In this document: piece after piece, positions 34,800-43,779 of the stretch
Position numbering within the stretch: the first letter of the stretch is position 1
How the letters are laid out: the number at the start of each line of letters is the position of its first letter
Assembly: GCA_964396375.1 (NCBI GenBank)
Contig: CAYNEY010000004.1
Location: 62,001 to 126,000 of the forward strand
Direction of reading: 5' to 3'
Length of the DNA stretch: 64,000 nucleotides
DNA from: FEN-1139 sp964396375
GTDB lineage: Bacteria > Myxococcota_A > Polyangia > Polyangiales > Polyangiaceae
Made by a program: the position numbers and the translations under genes
Notes under the pieces: model-generated
The model's input: the letters and a program-made list of their open reading frames with translations, nothing else
What the model was told of the DNA's origin: nothing
Databases searched by the model: none

Positions 34800-35876
34800 A
34801 TGCCCAATTCCGCCAAGTCCGAAGAGCTCGAGCGCGTCCTTGTGACGGCCAGAGACAAGCCGCTGATCATCCTCCTTGGGGGTCACCCCGATCCTGATGC
34901 GATCGGCAGCGCGATGGCCCACCAGCGGATCTGCGAGCACCTCGGTGTTGCCTCCACCATCGCACATGTTTTGCCGCTTTCGCGCTCGGAGAATCGCGCT
35001 TTGGTGAAGGTGCTCAACGTGAGCATGACCAAGATCTCCGAAACCGAGGACCTCAACGATTTCCATTATCTGTCCTTGGTGGACGCGAGTGCGAGCGAGT
35101 CGACCATCGAGCTTCCCAAGCACCTGCAGCTCCTCACGGTCGTTGACCACCACCGTCCCGCCAATCTCCCGAAGGCCCCATTCGTCGACATCCGGCACGA
35201 CGTGGGAGCGACCTGCAGCTTGTACGCCGAGTATATGGAGCACGGCCTGGCTCCACTCAATGGCGGCGGACGCAGCGACAGCACCGCCGCCACGGCGATG
35301 TTCTTTGGGATCCAGACCGATACGGACGATTTCGCGTTGGCTACCCCGGCTGACTTTCGGGCGGCGGCGTACCTGAAGCCCCACTGCGACGCCGAGGCTT
35401 TGAGTCGGGTGGGGCGCCGGCAGATGACTGCCGAGGCGATGGAAGTGCTGAAGCGCGCACTGCTCGATCTGGAGGTGATCCGTGATTTCGCGATCGCGGG
35501 AGTCGGGAGGGTGTCGGCTGTGAACCGCGACGCGATCCCGATGGCGGCTGACTTCATCATGCGACGCGAAGACATCGACACCGTGCTCGTGTACGGGATC
35601 GTAGACGGTCGGATCGACGGCAGCCTGCGCACCAGCAGCCCGAGCGTCGAGCCGTCGGTGTTCATGCTGAACGCCTTCGGTGAGGACAATCAGGGAAGGC
35701 CATACGGTGGTGGCCGTGCCGACAAGGGCGGTGTGCAGGTTCCGCTCGGCGTGCTTGCGGAGACTGACGACGAGCAAGCTCTCTGGACGATGGTAAAAGA
35801 GGTCGTTGATCAGCGCGTGGCGCGTGTGGTTCCGGAACTCGCCAAACGGCGACCTGAGACTCGCGACAAGTCCTAG
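34800..35876 (+). CDS. DHH/DHHA1-family phosphoesterase (NrnA-like)
   Basis: 358 residues from the ATG at 34800; an earlier in-frame start would add a low-complexity tail. Motifs: LLGGHPDPDAIGSAMA (metal-binding HxDxD), LVDASAS, and VVDHHRPANLP, the DHH signature, followed by TDTDDF. The C-terminal DHHA1 motif reads YGGGRADKGGVQVPLG, a variant of the common GGGHxxAAG in which His is replaced. Family members degrade short oligoribonucleotides, pAp or cyclic dinucleotides, using manganese. The exact substrate is unknown. The gene overlaps the end of a Ser/Thr kinase gene by 4 bases, convergently. Confidence 0.85.
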   Translation: MPNSAKSEELERVLVTARDKPLIILLGGHPDPDAIGSAMAHQRICEHLGVASTIAHVLPLSRSENRALVKVLNVSMTKISETEDLNDFHYLSLVDASASESTIELPKHLQLLTVVDHHRPANLPKAPFVDIRHDVGATCSLYAEYMEHGLAPLNGGGRSDSTAATAMFFGIQTDTDDFALATPADFRAAAYLKPHCDAEALSRVGRRQMTAEAMEVLKRALLDLEVIRDFAIAGVGRVSAVNRDAIPMAADFIMRREDIDTVLVYGIVDGRIDGSLRTSSPSVEPSVFMLNAFGEDNQGRPYGGGRADKGGVQVPLGVLAETDDEQALWTMVKEVVDQRVARVVPELAKRRPETRDKS

Positions 35877-37162
35877 CGCCCACCACGCCTTCGCTCACGA
35901 GGTCTTCCGCGATGCTGGGAACCCTGTGGGCGCCGGCGGTCCGGTGGCATCGACTGTCGGTGCCCGTGGGCGGTGTCCCACTTCTCGGGCAGGCGGGCCA
36001 ACCTACCGCGGGCGCGGTAGCTGAGGAGACTGATGCGCTCCTGTGCCTGACGGAGGGAGCGGCCACCCACCACTGCGAGGAGGTTGAACACGACGGGGAG
36101 AGCTACCTCGAAGAGAAGGAGCATCACCAGGCGTATCACCAAGAGTGGCAACCAGAACCAGGGTGGTGCCTGCCTGATGGCACGGGCAGACCCGAAAGAG
36201 GGATGGGCTGGAGAAGCTGTGCGATGAGCGGTGGTGGCATGAAGCTCGGCGGCGAGCTGCCCCAGAAATGGGCGGATATCCTGGATGCGCTGCTCTGGGT
36301 TGGGCTCGAGCAGTGGGGCGAGGAAGCGTCCCCATGCTGGGTGCGCGCCGAGGTTGAGGGTTGCCTCCAGATCGATCTCGAGTCCTCGATGCCTGAACTG
36401 ATCGGGCGAGCTACCGGTGAGCAACGCCAGCAGGGTCACTCCAACTCCATACACGTCGGTTGCAGGAAGCGCTCGACCCTGAAACTGCTCGGGGGCCATA
36501 TAGCCGAAGGTGCCAGCCACGGTGCTCCCACCCTCCGGGCGCAACCCATCGCGCACGCTCCCGAAATCTACCAAGACGAAGCGGCCCTCGGGAGTGCGGA
36601 TGATGTTTCGAGGTTTGATGTCACGGTGCACCACCACCGGTGTTCGCGAGGCCAGATAGGCCAGAATCTCAGCCAATGTGGCAGTGAGTACCAAGAGTTC
36701 AGGGTTCGAGAGCCTTCCTCCGCTGCGCAGTAGCTCACCGAGATCGATGCCGGGCACATACTCGGTGACGAGGTAGAGACGGCCATCTTCCTCGAAGTGA
36801 TCCTGGTATGCTGGCAGGTTCGGGTGGGACAGGCTGCGAAGCACGAGCGCCTCGCGCTCGGCGAGCTCGACATCTTTCCAGGCCTTCGCCTCGCGCACGT
36901 CGAAGCGCTTGATCGCCACCTCGGCACCGAGAGCCTTGTCTACGGCGCGGAAAGTCTCGGCTTGACTGCCCTGGCCGAGTCGGCAGAGCAGCGCGTAGCG
37001 CCCCTGCTTGATGGTGGGTAAGGGTTCGACCTCGGGAGTCGTCGCCTTGGCTTCGGTCTCGATGTCGGATGCTGGAGATTCTTTGGCTGGGTCGACGGGC
37101 ACCACATCTCCCTGGTCTGGGACAGATTCTGGTGGTCGGAGCTCCGGCGTGGGGTGACTCAT
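35873..37162 (-). CDS. Hanks-type Ser/Thr protein kinase with C-terminal membrane segment
   Basis: 429 residues. The kinase domain spans about 55-320: glycine loop LGQGSQAET (one Gly short of GxGxxG), AIKRF lysine, VVHRDIKPRNII catalytic loop, VDFGSVRD and TFGYMAPEQFQGR. A hydrophobic stretch PPWFWLPLLVIRLVMLLL and the next 20 residues give one or two membrane helices near residues 330-370; the tail is very basic (RRRPQGSQHRGRPRERRRGG). This order, kinase first and no large external domain, suggests signalling from the membrane to the cytoplasm with lipid or partner sensing. Substrates unknown. Confidence 0.9.
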   Translation of the reverse strand: MSHPTPELRPPESVPDQGDVVPVDPAKESPASDIETEAKATTPEVEPLPTIKQGRYALLCRLGQGSQAETFRAVDKALGAEVAIKRFDVREAKAWKDVELAEREALVLRSLSHPNLPAYQDHFEEDGRLYLVTEYVPGIDLGELLRSGGRLSNPELLVLTATLAEILAYLASRTPVVVHRDIKPRNIIRTPEGRFVLVDFGSVRDGLRPEGGSTVAGTFGYMAPEQFQGRALPATDVYGVGVTLLALLTGSSPDQFRHRGLEIDLEATLNLGAHPAWGRFLAPLLEPNPEQRIQDIRPFLGQLAAELHATTAHRTASPAHPSFGSARAIRQAPPWFWLPLLVIRLVMLLLFEVALPVVFNLLAVVGGRSLRQAQERISLLSYRARGRLARLPEKWDTAHGHRQSMPPDRRRPQGSQHRGRPRERRRGGR

Positions 37163-37234
37163 GGTCGAGACCCAACCAGGATAGCACGGGATGATCCCTC
37201 AGTTTGGCTCAGGGATTTGCCAGCCGCCCGGGCG

Positions 37235-37939
37235 CTAGTGGATGTTGGTGGTGGTGGGGACGATCTCGAAGGTGCTGTCCTCACCCTCCTCGGGGTGTTG
37301 ACGCAGCTCCGAGATGCCCAGGGAGCGGAGCTGACTCGACTCCAGGATGGCATGCCGCGCTACGGCGCTCCACTTGAGGTACCACTCCCACAGCTCATGT
37401 TCGGCGCTTGGCGTCGCCGATTCCGACGTGAGCGTGTGGGACGAGGTGTTGGGATCGAGGGAGGGGAGCGCGAAGAGAAGGGATGCAGCCTGGTCCATGA
37501 TCTTGGGGGTGATTCCGCGGTTCATCAAGTGGGTCATGGCGCTCTCGGATTCTTCCCCGGGCTCGTTCATCAGCTGTTGCAGGCAATTGAGCAGCCGCCT
37601 GACGCTTACCACGACCGCCGGCCCCTCACATTGAGTCAGCCCATCGAGCACGCGTTGCGCCAGCTCTGGATGGTGTCGAGACAAAGTGACCTCGACCACG
37701 GGAAACCAGCGGTTCTGCCAGCGCGTGAGATCAGCCAAGATGCTCGGATCGCAAATCTCGAGCGCATCGAAGCTGTCCAGGCGAACCCTCGCCATTTGTC
37801 GCAGCCGTGACCAGCCGTCCTCGAGATCGTCAAGTGAGAAGCCTGCCTCGGACATGCGCGAGGAAATCTCGGCGTTGCGCAGGCCAAGCAGGAACGTTAG
37901 TACCCGCTCGGCTTTCTGGGTTCCCGTCAGTTTGCTCAT
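37235..37939 (-). CDS. Conserved hypothetical cytoplasmic protein
   Basis: 234 residues with no signal peptide or membrane helix. The first half is helical (GTQKAERVLTFLLGLRNAEI, then HHPELAQRVLDGLTQ); residues around 155-185 are Ser/Thr-rich and the end is acidic and Thr-rich. I recognise no family. It lies 72 bases upstream of the kinase gene on the same strand and could be its cotranscribed partner or substrate; that is inference only. Confidence 0.55.
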   Translation of the reverse strand: MSKLTGTQKAERVLTFLLGLRNAEISSRMSEAGFSLDDLEDGWSRLRQMARVRLDSFDALEICDPSILADLTRWQNRWFPVVEVTLSRHHPELAQRVLDGLTQCEGPAVVVSVRRLLNCLQQLMNEPGEESESAMTHLMNRGITPKIMDQAASLLFALPSLDPNTSSHTLTSESATPSAEHELWEWYLKWSAVARHAILESSQLRSLGISELRQHPEEGEDSTFEIVPTTTNIH

Positions 37940-38044
37940 GGGTCGCGCGGTGACAACGCAGCGTGGTGGAAGAGAGTAGCTTCTAGACGGTGTGGTCTCA
38001 AGTCCCCCGTGGAGGTGTGCCGAGACTACATAACTTCGCCCGCG

Positions 38045-38782
38045 CTATTCGTCGAGGAGGCGTTTGGCGACGCTGCGCACCATCGGTCGGTAGGGTGAGA
38101 GAGTGGCGATTTGTCTAAGTTCGCTGCGCGGGGCCGCCCGCAGAACTCGCTCCACATGGAGGTTGGAGACCCGGGGATTGCCGAGCAGCGCGCGGCGGAT
38201 CTCCCCGCTCTTCAGCCAGGCACTGTGCTCCACGATGATGGCAATCAGCGGCAATGAGAGGGTGCCGTTCTTGGCAATACGCGCCACCTCGGGCACTGTG
38301 AGCTGTGGATTATCCAGCAACGCCTCCCAGACTAGGCTCCCGAACACCCGCTCCAGGGCGATGCGTTCGACCAATGGTCCACGCCGCGCCACCTGGTCGC
38401 GTTCGCGGAGCGAGAGCTGTCGCACTCGCTCGAGTGGGCTTGTTCCTTGACTGGTCGCGGCAATCGTTGGTTCGATCTCTGTGTGATGGTTCTCGGTCGC
38501 GAAGGGGCGTTTGAGGAAGTCTTGGAGGATACCGGAGGGGAGAGCGACGAGTTCCAGCCCCACTCCCGCGAACGGCGGGTCAGCGTTGACGAACACGGCT
38601 TCCGCCTCAAATTCAAGCTGCTCGCCGTCGGGGTGGACCAGGAGCAGCCGGCACGAAGACCGTGGCTCGAGAGAGAACTGGCCGGGTATGAAGGCACGCC
38701 GATGTTTGAGCTCGGTCTCGTAGAGAGCGAGCAGGTGCTCCTTGGTGGTGAGTTCAATCTGAAAGACGACCGGCCCAGACAC
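38045..38782 (-). CDS. PilZ-like domain protein with helical repeat C-terminus
   Basis: 245 residues. The N-terminal 85 residues form a beta-rich domain (TKEHLLALYETELKHRRAFI, then FVNADPPFAGVGLELVALP) like the PilZ-type domain found in Myxococcus gliding-related proteins; the canonical RxxxR and D/NxSxxG c-di-GMP motifs are not clear, so binding is uncertain. From about residue 115 a helical repeat follows (VWEALLDNPQLTVPEVARIAKN, IRRALLGNPRVSNLHVERVLRAA), similar to HEAT-like leucine-rich variant repeats. Cytoplasmic. Role unknown, possibly a scaffold responding to a second messenger. Confidence 0.55.
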   Translation of the reverse strand: MSGPVVFQIELTTKEHLLALYETELKHRRAFIPGQFSLEPRSSCRLLLVHPDGEQLEFEAEAVFVNADPPFAGVGLELVALPSGILQDFLKRPFATENHHTEIEPTIAATSQGTSPLERVRQLSLRERDQVARRGPLVERIALERVFGSLVWEALLDNPQLTVPEVARIAKNGTLSLPLIAIIVEHSAWLKSGEIRRALLGNPRVSNLHVERVLRAAPRSELRQIATLSPYRPMVRSVAKRLLDE

Positions 38783-38927
38783 TTCGGCGGAGGATAGCGC
38801 GGTTGACCCAACGGTGGGATTCTGCTCTCGCTAGAAGGCTGACCCGTTGGGAGAGTCCGTGACGGATCGAGGCTCAAGTCAGGTCGAAAAAAACCGTTCA
38901 CCCCCCTCTGGGAAAGGAAGAACGCAG

Positions 38928-39209
38928 ATGTGGAAATTGACCTCGCTCGCAGGATTCCTGTTCGCTTTTGGTGTGGCGGGAGGGCTTCGGGCCGACACCC
39001 TGACCTGTCAGCAGCGGTTTGAAGGTGACGTGCGCGCCTGCAAGACCGCCTTTGATGCTTGCCATTGCCGTGTGTGCCCCGACTCCCGGATGTGCGGAGG
39101 GCAGCGGAACCCAAACAGCTGCGGGTCGGCGCTAAACTCGTGCATCTCCACCCAGCGCGCTTGCCGAACCCGCGCGACTCAGGCCAAGAACGTCTGTCTT
39201 GGTCGCTGA
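38928..39209 (+). CDS. Small secreted cysteine-rich protein
   Basis: 93 residues from the ATG preceded by GGAAGGAAG-like sequence. A signal peptide (SLAGFLFAFGVAGGLRA) is followed by about 70 residues with ten Cys in pairs such as CHCRVCPDSRMC, which probably form disulfides in the periplasm or outside. No family recognised. It lies 56 bases upstream of the methyltransferase gene. Confidence 0.6.
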   Translation: MWKLTSLAGFLFAFGVAGGLRADTLTCQQRFEGDVRACKTAFDACHCRVCPDSRMCGGQRNPNSCGSALNSCISTQRACRTRATQAKNVCLGR

Positions 39210-39264
39210 TTGACTTGAAAAAGCTCGACGGAAGAGGCAGTGAGGGTAACGTTCGCGCGCCCTC

Positions 39265-40746
39265 ATGCAGCTCCCAGCTCTGCCCTTCCTCGACCGATTC
39301 ACGTTCCATCACGCCCAAGCCCTGGTGCAGCGCCTGCGTCAGGTCGGGATTGACCGGCCCGCCCTCCGTGCTCTGACTGCGATCTGCGAGGAGCTTCCGG
39401 AGCCCCTGCGCCAACCGATCCGCTCCTTTCACCTTCGTCGCGTCGAGTCGCCGCGCGGACCGCTGATTCGGGCACTATTTTTCGGGGATCCAGTGCCTGA
39501 GGTCGAGCTTGCCGAGGCAGTCGGTGATCCCTCCCTCTTCCGGGCCCTGCGCGAGGCTGGCTTGCTGACGGAAGAGGGCTGCGGAGCGCTCGTCTGTCCG
39601 CTGCGTCTCAACCTGGTCAACGAGATCTTCGTGTTCAGCGACAACCTCGCCGTGGGGGGTGAGGCCGTGATGGGTGCAGGGGCGACCACGGCTGCGCTGA
39701 TCCAGGCGGCATGGCCGACGCGGCCGGTCCGAAGCATGCTCGATCTGGGGTGCGGGGCAGGAACGGTGGCGCTTTTCCTCGCCAAGGTCGCTGAGCAGGC
39801 CTGTGGGGTCGATATCAATCCGCGTGCTCTGTCTATCTCGCGGCTGAATGCGCTTCTGGCCGATGCGCGCCAGGTGCGGTTCGAGCTATCGGATCTGTTT
39901 TCGGGCCTGCCAGGTGAATCCTTCGATCTGATCGTGGCCCAGCCGCCCTTCGTCGCCTGCCCGGAGGAGGTCACATCCATCACCTTCCTCCACGGTGGAG
40001 CACGCGGTGACGAGTTCTTGCTGCGATTATTGGGAGGGCTTCCCAGTCGTCTCAATCAGGGGGGGCGGGCCGTGTTGCTGGCTGATCTCCCCACCTACGA
40101 CCAGACTCCCGTACTCGAGCGACTCCGTGGTGCGTTGGCGAGTCCCGAACTCGATCTCCTGGTCTTGCTCGGCACCCCGAAGGATCTCGATGCCCATGTG
40201 ACCTTCCACGCCAGCATCATGTGCCCGGATTTTGGTGAGAGCTTTCGAGAGGCCGTCTTGGCACAGCGGAGCCACCTCGAGCGCCGTCAGATCAGCGAGC
40301 TGCGCATGGGTGTGATTGTGATTCGTAGAGGTGAGGGGGCTGGGTTTTCGCGCTTGATCGAGACCAGACCCTTACTCCAGGCGGAGCCGACCGGAAGCCA
40401 GATCGATCGCATCCTTGCTGTGCAGGATTTGCTCTGTGCCGGTCCTGCCGCGCTCATGAAGTCATGTTTGGTGGTTCCTTGCGATACCAAGTTCCTCGAG
40501 CAGGACCAGAAGAGTGTGCGTGTCGAGTTGCCCCCCTCGAGATTGGTCGCACCGGTCGTCACTTCACGCTCAGGTGCCGAGCTCTTGCTCGAGGTCGATC
40601 GTGCGCCGAGTGTGGGTGAGGCGATCCGCGGTATGCTGGAGCGCTCGCCGCGGATCCGAGAGGCTGGTGAGGCAGCGCTGCTCGCCGGGATCCGCGGGGC
40701 GCTGGAGGCGGGGCTGCTCGAGGTTGACGAGCGGGGGGTAGGCTAG
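39265..40746 (+). CDS. PrmC-like class I methyltransferase
   Basis: 493 residues, much longer than PrmC (about 280). An N-terminal domain of about 150 residues is followed by the Rossmann SAM site LDLGCGAGTVALFLAK (about residues 158-173), GVDINPRALSISRLNA, and LIVAQPPFVA, where QPPF replaces the NPPY catalytic motif of N5-glutamine and N6-adenine methyltransferases. That motif and the layout put it in the small-methyltransferase group, target unknown (protein Gln, rRNA or a metabolite). A further 200 residues at the C-terminus are unassigned. No operon partner. Confidence 0.7.
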   Translation: MQLPALPFLDRFTFHHAQALVQRLRQVGIDRPALRALTAICEELPEPLRQPIRSFHLRRVESPRGPLIRALFFGDPVPEVELAEAVGDPSLFRALREAGLLTEEGCGALVCPLRLNLVNEIFVFSDNLAVGGEAVMGAGATTAALIQAAWPTRPVRSMLDLGCGAGTVALFLAKVAEQACGVDINPRALSISRLNALLADARQVRFELSDLFSGLPGESFDLIVAQPPFVACPEEVTSITFLHGGARGDEFLLRLLGGLPSRLNQGGRAVLLADLPTYDQTPVLERLRGALASPELDLLVLLGTPKDLDAHVTFHASIMCPDFGESFREAVLAQRSHLERRQISELRMGVIVIRRGEGAGFSRLIETRPLLQAEPTGSQIDRILAVQDLLCAGPAALMKSCLVVPCDTKFLEQDQKSVRVELPPSRLVAPVVTSRSGAELLLEVDRAPSVGEAIRGMLERSPRIREAGEAALLAGIRGALEAGLLEVDERGVG

Positions 40747-40813
40747 CATCCCCTCGGGGTGAGGGACGGGCTCTCCGCTCGGCGCGCCGAGTCCGCGCAG
40801 GGCTCGGCCACGT

Positions 40814-40846
40814 GTTTCCGTTTCATGTCGAAAACATGGCGGAAAC
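40814..40846. other. Imperfect palindrome upstream of small HTH gene
   Basis: GTTTCCG (40814-40820) pairs with CGGAAAC (40840-40846), and inside it CATGT pairs with ACATG around a GAAA-type loop. It lies after the methyltransferase gene without a T run, so it is either a weak terminator or a regulator site for the next gene. Confidence 0.4.
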
Positions 40847-41020
40847 AATTCATTGGAAACTCGAGAAACGATCCGGTACTTCTCAAGTGCTCGAAATTAC
40901 TTGCGAGTCGATCAGGAGTGTCGGGCGTGTCGGTGGCGATTCGGCCTTGGGTGGCTATCACTGAGTCGAAGGCCCGCTTCTGGCAGTTTCGAAGCAGAAA
41001 GCGGGAGAAAGGATGCACTG

Positions 41021-41362
41021 ATGACTGCCGCCCTCAAACTACCAGTGATCTCCCCGCGATTCTTGGATGTGCCCGAGTGCACGCATCTTGGGAGCGGCAA
41101 GTGTCAGGATGCAATGTGCCGCTATTCGGTGCTCGAAAGCTGGCCGAACCTGGCGCTGTGGGATGCGGAGGATCGCGCCGAGCTGATCGCGGCACTCCCG
41201 GATACCTGTGCGCTCGGGCTCGCAGAGTGTGGTGGCCTGTCCACCGAAGAGGTCGCGACGCTGCTCGGTCTTCCGCGTGACTCCGTGTGTCGCATGGAGT
41301 CGGTGGCCTTGCGGCGCCTCACTTTGCGGCGGGACCTGCGGCGCGCGCACCGCGACGGCTAA
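41021..41362 (+). CDS. Small sigma-70 region-4-like helix-turn-helix protein with Cys motif
   Basis: 113 residues; ATG preceded by GAGAAAGGA. The C-terminus GGLSTEEVATLLGLPRDSVCRMESVALRRL has the pattern of sigma-factor region 4.2 DNA recognition. The N-terminal part has ECTHLGSGKCQDAMCRY, three Cys that could bind metal together with another ligand. No region 2, so it is not a full sigma factor. I infer a small DNA-binding regulator of a type common in myxobacteria. It stands between the methyltransferase and the hybrid kinase. Confidence 0.6.
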   Translation: MTAALKLPVISPRFLDVPECTHLGSGKCQDAMCRYSVLESWPNLALWDAEDRAELIAALPDTCALGLAECGGLSTEEVATLLGLPRDSVCRMESVALRRLTLRRDLRRAHRDG

Positions 41363-41530
41363 GGTCGAGGTTCGACTCCCGCCAACAGCTGGAGGCAGTG
41401 CGCTTCGGCAGCACCGGAGCCAAGAAAGCTCAACGATCATGCCCCCTTTGGGGAGACAACTTTACAGGGCGCCGGGTTTGTTGCAACCCTTGGTTCCTTG
41501 GGGAGTTTTGGCTCCTCCGGGTATGCCCCC

Positions 41531-43711
41531 ATGTCCATTGCCAAGCATGATCCAGCGAGGCGCTCGCCCCCAGCGCCCCAACTGCGGGTGCGTGGTCCTT
41601 TCGTCATACTTCTCGTGGTCCTGTTCGCGACAGTGAGCGTGAGCGTGAGCGCGGGTCTGCTTGGTCTGGAGCACATTGGTGCGACGCTCCGGGAGGTCAC
41701 GCGGATCGACGCTCAACGCCTGCTCACGGTAACGCATGTGCGCCGCCTGTTTCGCTCCGAGATCGTGCTCGAGCATCAGCTGGAGGCTGCGAGCGATCCC
41801 GAAGCCCGCGAGCAACTCGCTCGCGAACGGGAGCGAGTGCGGACCGAGCGAGGGTTCTTGATGGCGCGATTGCGCGAACTCGGGGTGCTCGGGCAGGAGC
41901 AGGCGTACCGAACGCTGCTAGAGGATCACGAGCGGATCCACGACCCCTTGCACGGCGCACCAATCGAGTGGGAGGGGGCCGTGGCTACCATTCTCGATGC
42001 CACCCAGCGAAGGTTCGAGGTCGCCACCCGTGAGGCGGAGTCGACGAGTCGGATGGCCACCGCCCGGCTTCTTGGCGTCTCGAGCCTGGCGGTCATGCTG
42101 GCAGTTCTGCTCGGAGCTGTGATTCTTCGGCGTGTGCGTGCAGCATCGCTCGAGCTTCTGCGGAGCGAGGAACAGTTCCGGACTGTCGTGCAGTCGGCAC
42201 CCTCAGTGCTCTTGATGCTGGCCCAGGACCAGAGCCTCCTTTATGTCCCACCCCGAGCCGTGACCGCCTTTGGTTGGTCGCTCTCCGCGCTCGAGCGTGA
42301 CTTCTTGGTTTGGGTTCACGAGTCCGATCGTGAGGTGCTGGCAGCTCGAATCGACGCTGCTCTCGGCGATGGTGAACTCCAAGTGCCCTTGCGGATCAAG
42401 GCTGTGCGTTCCGATCAAAGTACCTGGCAGGCATCGGTGTCGGCGACTCGACTTGCCGACATCGAGGGTGGTGTGCGCGGTGTGATTCTGCAAGTCCTGG
42501 ACGTGTCCGAGCAGTGCCGGGCCGAGGACACGCAAGCGCGGCTCGAGGAGCAGCTCCACCATGCCCAGAAAATGGAGACGATTGGTCGCTTGGCAGGTGG
42601 AGTTGCCCATGACTTCAACAACCTCCTTACCGCCATCAAGGGCTACGGATCGCTGGCTGTCCAGGATCCGAAGAGCGAAGAAATCCCAGAATACCTCGAT
42701 GGAATCATGGCTGCTGCGGATCGCGCCGGCCACCTCACGCGCCAGCTCCTCGCTTTTTCGCGCAAGCATGTGATAGCCCCGGTTCCGACCCATCTCGGGG
42801 AGTTGGTCTATGGTATCGAGAAGCTGCTCGGTCGCATCATCGGCGAAGACATCAAACTCGAAGTGTGCGTCGATCCCGAGCTGTCATCCTGTCTGGTCGA
42901 TCCGCACCAGGTTGAACAGGTGGTCATGAACCTTGCCATCAACGCAAGGGACGCGATGCCCGCGGGCGGTAAGCTTGTCATTGAGGTGAGCAACGTCGAA
43001 CTCGACGAAGGATACACTGCTCGGCATCCGACGGTGACCCCGGGACCCTACGTGCTTCTCAGTGTCACCGACACCGGGACTGGCATGTCCAAGGAGGTCT
43101 TGGAGCAGGCGTTCGAGCCCTTCTTCACGACCAAGCCGGCGGGACAAGGGACGGGCCTAGGGCTTTCGGTGGTGTACGGTGCCGTTCACCAGCATGGCGG
43201 TTCGCTGGACGTCTACTCCGAAGTCGGCCTCGGCACCTGTGTTCGTGCCTACTGGCCGCGGCTCGAGGAGTCCCGGGTCGTGGACTCCGAGAAGGGAGAG
43301 GCAGCGCCGCTCCTCCGCGGTCATGAGCTTGTCTTGGTCGTCGAGGACGATGCGTTGGTCAGGGCATTCACCGCCAAGGTGCTCCTGCAGCACGGCTATC
43401 GAGTCTTGGTGGCCGATTCGGCGGCGGAGGCACTGCGTCTTGCTCACGAAGCTCTGCCGTCACTTGGGCTGCTGCTCACCGATGTGATCCTTCCGGACAA
43501 GAGCGGACCGGAACTCGCTCGGGAGATTTCCGCTGGTCGTCCCACTCTCCCGGTGCTCTTCACTTCGGGGTACTCGAACCAGCTGCTCGCCCAGCGCGGC
43601 CGTCTCGCCGCGGGCGTGGCCTATCTCCCAAAACCCTACGACATGACCACACTGCTCGTCCGCATCCGCGAGGCCATCAACCGAGGGGCCTCGGCGGATA
43701 CGGCGACCTAG
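41531..43711 (+). CDS. Hybrid sensor histidine kinase with PAS and receiver domain
   Basis: 726 residues from the ATG at 41531. Two membrane helices (about 25-47 and 175-195) enclose a helical sensor region. A PAS domain follows (about 205-320), then the HisKA helix with GRLAGGVAHDFNNLLTAI (His about 359), HATPase motifs N (NLAINARDAM), G1 (DTGTGM) and GTGLGLSVVYG, and a receiver domain with LVVEDDALVRAF, phospho-Asp in LLTDVILPDKSG (about 651) and KPYD. It would phosphorylate its own receiver and pass phosphate to an unlinked partner. No response regulator gene is adjacent. Confidence 0.93.
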   Translation: MSIAKHDPARRSPPAPQLRVRGPFVILLVVLFATVSVSVSAGLLGLEHIGATLREVTRIDAQRLLTVTHVRRLFRSEIVLEHQLEAASDPEAREQLARERERVRTERGFLMARLRELGVLGQEQAYRTLLEDHERIHDPLHGAPIEWEGAVATILDATQRRFEVATREAESTSRMATARLLGVSSLAVMLAVLLGAVILRRVRAASLELLRSEEQFRTVVQSAPSVLLMLAQDQSLLYVPPRAVTAFGWSLSALERDFLVWVHESDREVLAARIDAALGDGELQVPLRIKAVRSDQSTWQASVSATRLADIEGGVRGVILQVLDVSEQCRAEDTQARLEEQLHHAQKMETIGRLAGGVAHDFNNLLTAIKGYGSLAVQDPKSEEIPEYLDGIMAAADRAGHLTRQLLAFSRKHVIAPVPTHLGELVYGIEKLLGRIIGEDIKLEVCVDPELSSCLVDPHQVEQVVMNLAINARDAMPAGGKLVIEVSNVELDEGYTARHPTVTPGPYVLLSVTDTGTGMSKEVLEQAFEPFFTTKPAGQGTGLGLSVVYGAVHQHGGSLDVYSEVGLGTCVRAYWPRLEESRVVDSEKGEAAPLLRGHELVLVVEDDALVRAFTAKVLLQHGYRVLVADSAAEALRLAHEALPSLGLLLTDVILPDKSGPELAREISAGRPTLPVLFTSGYSNQLLAQRGRLAAGVAYLPKPYDMTTLLVRIREAINRGASADTAT

Positions 43712-43738
43712 GGGGCGCCGGAGCCGTGGGCGCCGGAG

Positions 43739-43763
43739 CCGTGGGCGCCGCATCCGCCCACGG
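43739..43763. terminator. Hairpin between convergent genes
   Basis: CCGTGGGCG and CGCCCACGG form a 9-bp stem with a 7-base loop between the ends of two convergent genes. No T run, so any termination would be weak or factor-dependent. Confidence 0.35.
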
Positions 43764-43779
43764 CCAGAAGCCCGCTCTC

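Noticed and set aside
41364..41384. GGTTCGACTCCCGCC resembles a tRNA T-arm
   Set aside because: The five bases on each side of the loop do not pair properly and no acceptor, D or anticodon stems are found upstream; it lies just after the HTH gene's stop.
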